Origin: Candidatus Omnitrophota bacterium
Lineage (GTDB): Bacteria > Omnitrophota > Gorgyraeia > Gygaellales > Profunditerraquicolaceae
Direction of reading: 5' to 3'
Length of the DNA stretch: 8,701 nucleotides
Assembly: GCA_018818365.1 (NCBI GenBank)
Contig: JAHISH010000261.1
Location: forward strand, 1 to 8,701
Shown: in pieces, positions 6,001 to 8,701 of the stretch
How positions within the stretch are numbered: the stretch's first letter is position 1
How the letters are laid out: every line of letters starts with the position of its first letter
Program-made: the position numbers and the translations under genes
The notes under the pieces: model-generated
Told to the model about the DNA's origin: nothing
What the model saw: the letters and a program-made list of their open reading frames with translations, nothing else
Databases searched by the model: none

Positions 6001-8701
6001 TAAAATCAAGCGATGCCCTGCAATCCTCCAACGCCGGAATCTGTCCGAGATCTCCTAACCACCCGACATGCGGAGCATCAAAATCCAGTGCCCTGCGCGC
6101 GTACGTCGGGGCATAGTAATACGTTGCGATATACTCGGCATTATCTCCGCCAAAGTAATAATAGAATAGGATATCGTGCCACGAAGTAAAAACAACCAAC
6201 GGATAGTTGCTACGATATAAGACGCGCTCCATCATTTTAACCGAAAAGCGTGCGTTCCCCAATTCAAAGGGATGGATCCAGGCAAGACTATAGAACGCCC
6301 AGACCGCAAGATACAACGGATCAAGGCGGTTTTCATCATTCTGCTCGATCAGTAAAAGTTCTCTATTTAGAATATTGAGGTATTCTTCCAGACAAGTAGC
6401 CATTCTATAATGCGGCACATAGAGGAGATACTGATCTGTTATATCATCGAGCCTTAACACACCGCTTCTTGAAAGCATGCCATGACGTTTTTCGGATTCG
6501 ATATATTTTCCGTGGGCCTCTTCTAAGATTTGCCGGGACAGACTAAGAGGATGAACCAATGCCTCGAAGAATTCTGGCTGTGGGTGTCTCCCATAGGGGA
6601 TACTTCCTCTCAAAGCCTCGATTTTCCTTAACCATCGTGCCAAGCGTATACGATGCTTTCTCTCAGATGAGTAAAACTCTCTTTCCCCGCGAAGTGCCCA
6701 CTGTAAGAAAAAAAGAGCTCGCCCAAATGCCGCCGCTGCCGGAAACGGAGGATAATATTGATGGCAAAGGACTAATAAGAAATCCTCCTTATCTGCTTGA
6801 GACCAATCATTACGATCGACTATAGCCACCGCAGAGGTAAAGAATTCCTCGGAGAAAATAGAAGGAGCTTCCGGCAATGCGGGAGGATTTACAACACCTC
6901 TTAATTCCTTCCAAAAACTCGGAAGACGTCGCAGTCGCTTTTCGATGGGAAAATCAGGTCTTTGCGCCGGAGAAGAAACCCCCACCCCCAGACGTCTACC
7001 GTTTTTCCTTGGAAGGTGTCTACGATTTGTTCGGGAAGGTGTCTGGAGTACCGGGGAAGAAACCTGTGATTCTAAACGCTCACAGACTTTTCCCTCTACG
7101 ATGTCTCTTCTTAATCTCACCGTCTCTCTTGTCAATCCGTCGAACATTTTACCAATATCTTCCAGGCTCAAATCTTCCTCAGGGGAATAATATAACCTGA
7201 ACATCGAAGCATCTCTTCCTGATACAACACCTTCTTGAGTAAGTGCATCTAACGTACGCCAGATTTTCGCTAAATCCATAGTCGCTTCGGAAGGCAATAA
7301 CTCGCATACCGTTGTATCGCTATGCGTAATAATATTTCCTAAAGTCAAAGTACTGCCCGAAGGTCCTCTTGGTTCATCTAATGATGCCGGCACTCTCTCC
7401 TGATCCTCCGTTAATTTTTTTACCAGCCGCAATACCGCGTTGCGAATGCATGTGGCTAAAAAGGAAATAATTTTTCTTTCAGGAATATTGGAAAGATTGC
7501 AGTTCATAACCGCGGAATAGAGCCCTCCGGTTACTCCTATCGGGTTAGGACCGTGCCTATCTTTTGCCAAGTGCGCCAAGCCTACTAATACCAGATCTTC
7601 TCTATAGCAACGCAGTTGTGGAAATCTTGTAAGAATCTGCTTATCTACTATCCAGCCTACAAAAGGAAAGAGCCTTCTTCTAATCTTTTCCCACGCTTCT
7701 TTCTTTCCGGCTTGCGCATCCATAATCAATCGCTTGAGCGCTACGTCAGAGAAATCATTGACTGATCTTCGTGACGACGCCCTCCCCTTTCGCTGAGAGC
7801 CGTTATTCCTATATCCATTCTGCCCTACCCCGTCGGCACGCCGGGCAGAGTTACTTGTGATGAAAACAAAAAACTTCCTTCTACGATTTTTCCCCATCGC
7901 CCCGCACACAGGAACTTTCATATAGGCGATTGAATCTTCCCTCTGTACCAAAACGATCCCCGAACCTTGGGCTGCGGCTCTCACAAGCATTTGCTTAGTC
8001 ATCAGGCTGCCGTCATGGCCGTTGCCAGAATAGTGAGGGATTATCCGGTTGTCGCTCCAATCCGCAAGAATATCCCTTATCTGGTCCTGTTGCACCACGA
8101 AATCAACATTATCCATACGGGCACCCTGAAGAGTTTCAAAAGAATCCCTGGCCGCCACCACCTCAGGGACCAATGGAATAAGTGACATGACTGTATCCAA
8201 CTCCTTTAGTTCCTTCGCAATTTTTTTGGTCAGCTCCAACATCAATCTATCCATGGATTGTTTCGTATCTGTCCCATTACCGGCGATACGCGCAGAGACT
8301 TCTTCGCATTGAGACAAAGAAGATACGATGGCAGACCTCATTGCCTTTATATGTGCGTTCACTCTTCTTCCTATTCCTTCATCATCGAACGCAGCGTAAT
8401 CAATCTTACCTAAATCATCAGCCAGAGCTTCAAGTGGCTGGGAGAGTTGCTCTTCTACGACCTGCGTAATCAGAAGACTACGACCGACTAATATCCTCTG
8501 CCTTTCTTCTTCAAAGACGTCACGCACATATGCACCCAGATTAAAGATAGTAAGATCATCTTTCGATGATCCGGGGATAGTAAAGAATGTCTGTCGGTTG
8601 TAGCGTGTTCTTCTGTACGTGACAATCACGCCCTCCTCATCTCTTTTGCCTATAATATAAATGCCGTTGCTATAGACAAGCGGGATTTCGAAGAATTCCA
8701 T
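1..8701 (-). CDS. Partial giant multidomain protein, at least 2,900 residues, open at the left edge
   Basis: One uninterrupted reading frame runs from the ATG at 8701-8699 to the codon at 4-2; I read every codon and none is a stop. A random frame would meet a stop about once per 21 codons, so the frame is clearly maintained. The order of modules is: helical N-terminal block, sigma-70-like, Fic-like, unassigned alpha/beta, two methyltransferase-like segments, M23 peptidase, a third methyltransferase-like segment, unassigned helical block, two HTH-like repeats and two Cro/C1-type HTH units. SSP-type linkers separate them. The N-terminus (MEFFEIPLVYSNG) has no signal peptide, and no hydrophobic run long enough for a clear membrane helix was seen. 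The ATG is the last three bases of the window, so no upstream ribosome site can be inspected and the frame could also continue beyond 8701. The full protein matches no family I know. The coding call is secure; start, end and function are not. Confidence 0.95.
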   Translation of the reverse strand, partial: MEFFEIPLVYSNGIYIIGKRDEEGVIVTYRRTRYNRQTFFTIPGSSKDDLTIFNLGAYVRDVFEEERQRILVGRSLLITQVVEEQLSQPLEALADDLGKIDYAAFDDEGIGRRVNAHIKAMRSAIVSSLSQCEEVSARIAGNGTDTKQSMDRLMLELTKKIAKELKELDTVMSLIPLVPEVVAARDSFETLQGARMDNVDFVVQQDQIRDILADWSDNRIIPHYSGNGHDGSLMTKQMLVRAAAQGSGIVLVQREDSIAYMKVPVCGAMGKNRRRKFFVFITSNSARRADGVGQNGYRNNGSQRKGRASSRRSVNDFSDVALKRLIMDAQAGKKEAWEKIRRRLFPFVGWIVDKQILTRFPQLRCYREDLVLVGLAHLAKDRHGPNPIGVTGGLYSAVMNCNLSNIPERKIISFLATCIRNAVLRLVKKLTEDQERVPASLDEPRGPSGSTLTLGNIITHSDTTVCELLPSEATMDLAKIWRTLDALTQEGVVSGRDASMFRLYYSPEEDLSLEDIGKMFDGLTRETVRLRRDIVEGKVCERLESQVSSPVLQTPSRTNRRHLPRKNGRRLGVGVSSPAQRPDFPIEKRLRRLPSFWKELRGVVNPPALPEAPSIFSEEFFTSAVAIVDRNDWSQADKEDFLLVLCHQYYPPFPAAAAFGRALFFLQWALRGEREFYSSERKHRIRLARWLRKIEALRGSIPYGRHPQPEFFEALVHPLSLSRQILEEAHGKYIESEKRHGMLSRSGVLRLDDITDQYLLYVPHYRMATCLEEYLNILNRELLLIEQNDENRLDPLYLAVWAFYSLAWIHPFELGNARFSVKMMERVLYRSNYPLVVFTSWHDILFYYYFGGDNAEYIATYYYAPTYARRALDFDAPHVGWLGDLGQIPALEDCRASLDFIPRLDGRAPLSSSSPAGGSAIPFVQLNGLKIRDKNGEQYEVKVVDVERLICITVELLQGEVGEDWFWRTLGGESFGNSPFLTARTVSCLTFLRGTLTNVVSLLQGETLPLFQRRGIFGAVIRALHKIMPQDVQIEIVLDLERVLYGRPSALQQAFAKRGFQTVPTSTGITILCKEPAAIASSPIITRSDSQKERQVTPVDRIRSVTETPVSAWLMWLMRRGERPRRRVKPKQLPQQEEDSVEISPEAERLLDEEEEEKSSSPAQRDGENRNGPIFLGFKLDLAVSDYETALAEIAGKKSRKGEGAAEEHRYEDKLALFFAYYRFMRGIACCLGDEGTFLYPFRGIDIVPSMLVRTVSLNEDNGDFDDGREMAGAVLGSTHPLVRQSEEAGRLEIGRDATTLRAYDDAVRDVQRPLTLIAKGLYGYLELSLVWKNHALPPDLILRHITDEILCCGDRILVLDAYDWDSLEATGLLEGFSTHYAQTQMRVDSSVSLFTLRNRLFLLPTAVVLLVKEQGCFSHASSPARAAFDYGVLDQEYVEYCNNQGPGGQDEFDLRKLEASFRRHHVGYPQKLELIFGRPRLAYLLYLYDRYASHIRNARTFNFNSAFCVHDSLLVTGAAQTVMFSMQPFSSKEERNSHIRLTFADILRFRVPYFNSPLDSAAMEVSLLMDLRLLGVPADSIKVRQLKRGTDIWEISFLWQHPREKAARQRSIIYIGSTKLCDLPGIDPGIFESGFNFILEKAPDYESDSEGLEEIKRNLFVVGTFVQNHLRPNGYALVEKQPFRKDGYKDIGDLWRQRFLPRLALVRTPSEIIGVEWGYSEIAVWRLSSPGSKTDEYDNELVLALAGVGNWRLRTLPGDQEIPGGGVFVDRPRIRSGASPMQAKNRTVPISVPAAKGSASSPVETNNERGRHCFITEIKDKLPLPISREDMPRDFVRWEFPYGTEYLDRRNWSTSKFRTIWMTVFCGPFCFDRSQPHGGVDFAFYKTRKGKKRHIAAGVPVRSVDEGRIIYITPEHLAGSFRQGVVVYHQHFNLQSMYTHIEPALGLVSGQEVEQGQPLGAIVRTEWPLLSHLHFSVKANSEDIFSYPQHPYLEYAYPWSFICYHEVCSLNQPASSSSVPGHIPTDNGTSPHTILKMIETQMDSALPGAIRIYTYLQELILLRTVGIITEETRWFNLLPGADLFSGLYGGAGMWTCDRFNDELSVRWNFRMAYDLVAQVYPEILPSIDSLCPIIVHEMRDILQDGLIDSWVHAMKYGDILFLKQVDYNLRFYGQSEERVRRWFENLIVQIPAGVYVVAFVYRTSLTEFLFGRQGGLIEYLKSAGMFQEPLSILLSPAERARLCALNTDERLVTYQPDIHGIELTERCFFDGGGEFAVFQRVSASSPVQTTHYRNVSAENGLQNERVSPRGTSPRDDEEAYQRAMRNREAQAWEVLFRELQGSPTVLIDGQRVVQIRSNYTPLFNSNSSLSPAIKARISQLRLRVCRYLAEEWGMGQLCDTAVDNMIGDFAFEEEDLILRTLFLLLADTSRYPLQDFIADREDFIASLSLDIAQLWEGMMLIYSTPEEIVELLTRNFLDNKDFLHSKAHQKLCECIQEVVQPLSSSSKDSLSPEDLSTMLFKKFGSIYWIKHHTQPLCRIEELLARKDEVLTHLAEAGWLEIEVLAGAGVDVEIPKVFLRRRVVDTIISMLQANKQPEMDTLKTTLEISPDSMREINVSHEELSGWIKEGTARFLGVAVPQAAEKLRSMPIHPTIGAVSRHLGFRADYLRECVYLKVISYAQLRSWGVVYLGGRRSVDVDALMKRLRKIIARLTQTAERNHTNANLSLASLSVRLKRDQGYLKHLVFRQGTLCAREIEDLQGISSIAASVSRERITFDDPESLRSLLPLLKAPHQYILSLRKNLGLRQIDAARLVGCSHDVLRRNESYVENRWMPPTLLIMRRLGADPQLCQVIEELPGRIRALRRQKGWTIPELAAVSGVSKSVIDKLEYERGNCSWAN
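2..322 (-). other. Tandem Cro/C1-type helix-turn-helix units (residues 2794-2900, running off the window)
   Basis: The first unit reads LRKNLGLRQIDAARLVGCSH (2800-2819) followed by VLRRNES and PPTLLIMRRLGA. This matches the usual LRxxLGLTQxxLAxxxGvSxxxIsxxExG...P...LxxLAxxLGv layout. The second is IRALRRQKGWTIPELAAVSG (2861-2880) followed by VSKSVIDKLEYERG, cut by the edge after about 40 residues. Such domains bind DNA operators as dimers, and two in tandem could act as an intramolecular pair. Their presence in the same polypeptide as a sigma-like domain points to DNA or transcription contact, though that is inference. Confidence 0.8.
401..754 (-). repeat. Duplicated helix-turn-helix-like unit (residues 2650-2767)
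   Basis: Two copies align without gaps over about 25 residues: PTIGAVSRHLGFRADYLREC (from 2653) and LSLASLSVRLKRDQGYLKHL (from 2726). Shared positions are Ser in the first helix, Leu three residues later, the Tyr-Leu-(Arg/Lys) element, and a hydrophobic Val-(Tyr/Phe) after it. The pattern (helix, turn, recognition-like helix with YLR/K) fits small DNA-binding folds. A basic region between them (MKRLRKIIARLTQ) joins the copies. They are probably diverged copies of one module; target unknown. Confidence 0.5.
782..1837 (-). other. Unassigned, largely helical block (residues 2289-2640)
   Basis: After the ASSPVQ motif comes a polar Ser/Arg/Asp linker (VSPRGTSPRDDEEA, 2307-2320), then mostly helical sequence rich in Leu, Glu and Asp with several STPEE/LSPED-type helix caps (2464-2468, 2511-2515). 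PLSSSSKDSLSPED (2502-2515) is another Ser-rich spacer but not a clear SSP motif. I do not recognise any family. Given what follows, it could contain further diverged helix-turn-helix units. Confidence 0.35.
2087..2584 (-). other. Methyltransferase-like segment 3 (residues 2040-2205)
   Basis: WFNLLPGADLFSGLYGGAG (2075-2093) could be a diverged motif I region (compare YPFRGIDIVPSM of segment 1). ILFLKQVDY (2160-2168) matches the Lys-bearing strand of the other two segments. QIPAGVYVVAFVYRTS (2190-2205) is like the Pro-Gly turn and strand 5 of a class I methyltransferase, 30 residues after the Lys. The block lies between the peptidase domain and the ASSPVQ motif at 2284-2289. Identity is low and this remains a pattern-level call. 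Confidence 0.35.
2747..3190 (-). other. M23 (LytM/lysostaphin-type) metallopeptidase domain (residues 1838-1985)
   Basis: M23 enzymes are zinc endopeptidases that cut peptide cross-links in peptidoglycan. The conserved ligands are visible in order: HGGVD (His1878 and Asp1882), YTHI (His1941) and HLHFSV (His1973 and His1975). Between them, GVPVRSVDEGRI (1899-1910) is the usual beta-hairpin of this fold, and LVSGQEVEQGQPLGAI (1948-1963) matches the V-x-x-G-x-x-V-x-x-G-x-x-I-G signature of the core. FPYG (1841-1844) also fits the usual opening of the domain. Length is normal for an M23 core and no catalytic residue is missing. The odd point is location: M23 domains usually act outside the cytoplasm, but no export signal is visible in this window and the neighbouring modules are cytoplasmic types. 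Confidence 0.88.
3191..3520 (-). other. Linker and strand-rich spacer before the peptidase domain (residues 1728-1837)
   Basis: The segment starts at the LSSPG motif. It includes a hydrophobic strand (NELVLALAGVGNWRL) and a Gly/Pro-rich turn (EIPGGG). A shortened motif, GASPM (1778-1782, 3356-3370), is followed by the clear motif ASSPVE (1800-1805, 3287-3304). The stretch between these two (QAKNRTVPISVPAAKG) is polar and probably flexible. No domain is recognised. Confidence 0.45.
3521..4264 (-). other. Methyltransferase-like segment 2 (residues 1480-1727)
   Basis: It opens with PRLAYLLYLYDRY (1480-1492), parallel to KLALFFAYYRFM (1214-1225) of segment 1, and TF follows about 20 residues later in both. 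It contains a helix (AAMEVSLLMDLRLLG), basic and aromatic beta-like segments (SIKVRQLKRG, DIWEISFLW), then NFILEKAPDY (1637-1646), then a helix and NHLRPNGYALVE (1669-1680), which resembles the strand-5 turn of class I methyltransferases. It closes with an SSP motif (LSSPG, 3506-3520). No intact cofactor-binding glycine loop is visible. A diverged, possibly non-catalytic methyltransferase fold is the best guess. Confidence 0.35.
4454..5065 (-). other. Methyltransferase-like segment 1 (residues 1213-1416)
   Basis: The layout suggests a diverged class I S-adenosylmethionine methyltransferase fold. YPFRGIDIVPSM (1240-1251) sits where a glycine-rich motif I would be expected. A later strand reads LIAKGLYGY (1317-1325). 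A helix ending in ITDEIL is followed by CCGDRILVLD (1352-1361), like the usual LkPGGxlhhhe turn and strand 5. It ends in hydrophobic strands (LFLLPTAVVLLVKE). Segments 2 and 3 share the Lys-bearing strand and the Gly turn 30-34 residues later. Motif I lacks the usual GxGxG, so cofactor binding is uncertain. The call rests on pattern, not clear identity. Confidence 0.35.
5207..5449 (-). other. Charged low-complexity linker (residues 1085-1165)
   Basis: The segment moves from polar and basic sequence (RGERPRRRVKPKQ, 1120-1132) to strongly acidic sequence (LLDEEEEEKSSSP, 1150-1162), where six consecutive acidic residues lead straight into an SSP motif (SSSPAQ, 5213-5227). A short hydrophobic patch, AWLMWLM (1112-1118), is too short to be a membrane helix. 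Probably disordered. Confidence 0.6.
5462..5953 (-). other. Unassigned alpha/beta block (residues 917-1080)
   Basis: This block lies between two SSP motifs (911-916 and 1080-1084). It opens with beta-like segments (IPFVQLNGLKIRD, QYEVKVVDVERLICITVELL), then helices, and ends with DVQIEIVLDLERV, a helix, and GFQTVPTSTGITILCKEP. That ending has the look of the last strands of either a GNAT acetyltransferase (helix, then a GF turn) or a Rossmann-type methyltransferase. No acetyl-CoA loop or S-adenosylmethionine glycine loop is clear enough to choose. Family unknown. Confidence 0.4.
6152..6544 (-). other. Fic-like domain with divergent catalytic motif HPFELGNAR (residues 720-850)
   Basis: Fic proteins transfer AMP or other phosphate-containing groups to target proteins through the motif HPFx(D/E)GN(G/K)RxxR. 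The motif here is HPFELGNAR at residues 810-818 (6248-6274). The upstream flap and helices also fit: YVPHYRMATCLEEYLNIL (761-778) resembles the usual vPpxxxxxxMxxLxxWLN element, and DPLYLAVWAFYSLAWIHPF carries the helix into the motif. After the motif, MMERVLYRSNYPLVVF matches the usual LMNxxLxxxGYPxxxI helix and strand. The catalytic His810 is kept. The magnesium-binding Asp/Glu is Leu814, the Gly/Lys before the Arg is Ala817, and the second Arg of the motif is Val821. The fold call is strong; standard AMP-transferase activity is doubtful. No separate antitoxin gene is visible. Confidence 0.82.
6545..6901 (-). other. Helical segment preceding the Fic domain (residues 601-719), no family recognised
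   Basis: Residues 616-700 are dominated by probable helices (FLLVLCHQYY, ALFFLQWALRG, RLARWLRKIEALRG) with many aromatics and arginines. Helices N-terminal to the catalytic core are common in Fic proteins, where they can carry the inhibitory (S/T)xxxE(G/N) motif. I did not find a clear copy of that motif here. It may belong to the Fic fold or be a separate remnant. Confidence 0.4.
6902..7066 (-). other. Basic interdomain linker with two SSP motifs (residues 546-600)
   Basis: This stretch joins the sigma-like domain to the Fic-containing block. It is rich in Arg, Pro, Ser and Lys and carries two SSP motifs 28 residues apart: VSSPV at 547-551 (7049-7063) and VSSPA at 575-579 (6965-6979). The sequence between them (RTNRRHLPRKNGRR) is strongly basic and probably disordered. 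The double motif could bound a short spacer, or reflect two successive joining events. Confidence 0.6.
7067..7729 (-). other. Sigma-70-like domain (regions 2 and 4), residues 325-545
   Basis: In the sigma-70 family region 2 binds RNA polymerase and the -10 element, and region 4 binds the -35 element. Here residues 325-352 (LIMDAQAGKKEAWEKI onward) resemble region 2.1. CYREDLVLVGLAHLAK (365-380) resembles the region 2.2 core usually seen as eDLiQeGxxGLxkA. FLATCIRNAVLRLVKK (414-429) resembles regions 2.3-2.4. SLDEP (440-444) matches the SLDxP that opens region 3. LSLEDIGKMF followed by LTRETVRLRR (511-532) matches the region 4.2 helix-turn-helix. The order and spacing are those of a sigma factor. 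The adjacent tryptophans of housekeeping sigma factors in region 2.3 are replaced by Thr-Cys, and the loop between regions 2.2 and 2.4 is long. A sigma module inside a giant polypeptide is very unusual, and whether it still binds polymerase cannot be told. Confidence 0.75.
7763..8701 (-). other. N-terminal unassigned block (residues 1-313), mostly helical
   Basis: Residues 1-55 look beta-rich (alternating hydrophobics such as GIYIIGKRDEEGVIVTY). Residues 60-175 are rich in Leu, Glu and Lys and look helical, ending in ELTKKIAKELKELDTV. Residues 81-92 (VVEEQLSQPLEA) loosely resemble the H-box of a histidine-kinase dimerisation domain, with Glu84 where the phospho-accepting His would be. No convincing ATP-binding N, G1 or G2 boxes follow, so I do not call a kinase. 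Residues 221-280 contain a glycine-rich stretch (HYSGNGHDGS) followed by short beta-like segments. Residues 283-313 are a basic, Asn/Ser/Gly-rich linker leading into the sigma-like domain. Function unknown. Confidence 0.5.

Larger units (their letters stand above)
1838..7063 (-). repeat. Dispersed in-frame SSP linker motif, consensus (A/V/S)SSP(A/V)(Q/E/R)
   Basis: Eight clear copies lie at 7049-7063 (VSSPV), 6965-6979 (VSSPA), 5954-5971 (SSSSPA), 5450-5464 (ASSPI), 5213-5227 (SSSPA), 4427-4441 (ASSPA), 3290-3304 (ASSPV) and 1838-1852 (ASSPV). A looser copy is at 3506-3520 (LSSPG). Two look decayed: ASSSSV at 2642-2659 and GASPM at 3356-3370. Nearly all fall between recognisable modules. All are in the same reading frame, and the serine codons differ between copies (TCC, TCT, TCG), so conservation is at the peptide level. 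Possible roles are flexible linker, protease or modification site, or a scar of repeated in-frame joining. Confidence 0.75.

Noticed and set aside
6559..7200. Plus-strand open frames at 6559-6825, 6877-7200 and 6945-7190
   Set aside because: They are antisense to the sigma/Fic linker and the segment before Fic, overlap each other in different frames, and have no recognisable motifs.
7763..8701. Calling the N-terminal block a histidine kinase
   Set aside because: The H-box-like sequence lacks the histidine, and no ATP-binding boxes can be pointed to.

Overview
The whole window is one protein-coding region on the minus strand. Reading from the ATG at 8701-8699 toward position 1, I translated every codon and found 2,900 consecutive sense codons (8701 to 2) with no stop. 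The frame is still open at the left edge, so the gene is longer than the window. No other gene, RNA gene, CRISPR array, insertion sequence, promoter or terminator is supported. The plus-strand open frames (longest about 149 codons) lie antisense to this gene and show no recognisable protein signal.

The predicted polypeptide is a chain of unrelated modules. In protein order: an unassigned, mostly helical N-terminal block (residues 1-313) with a weak resemblance to a histidine-kinase H-box that lacks the histidine; a sigma-70-like domain with regions 2 and 4 (about 325-545); a Fic-like domain with a divergent active-site motif, HPFELGNAR (about 720-850); an unassigned alpha/beta block (917-1079); a charged low-complexity linker (1085-1165); two methyltransferase-like segments (about 1213-1416 and 1480-1727); an M23 (LytM/lysostaphin) metallopeptidase domain with all zinc ligands present (about 1838-1985); a third methyltransferase-like segment (about 2040-2205); an unassigned block (2289-2640); a duplicated helix-turn-helix-like unit (about 2650-2767); and two Cro/C1-type helix-turn-helix units (about 2794 to the edge).

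The modules are separated by a recurring short peptide, roughly (A/V/S)-S-S-P-(A/V)-(Q/E/R). There are eight clear copies and two that look decayed, nearly all at junctions between modules. The repeat always falls in the same reading frame, while its codons vary at synonymous positions.

The organism cannot be proved from this sequence. A giant open frame that mixes regulatory and cell-wall modules with SSP-type linkers fits best with the giant genes reported from candidate-phylum bacteria, especially Candidatus Omnitrophota. That assignment is inference. No signal peptide or membrane segment is visible in the 2,900 residues. The modules do not form a known pathway. The most economical reading is a giant fusion protein built from diverged domains, several with altered key residues, held in one uninterrupted frame.
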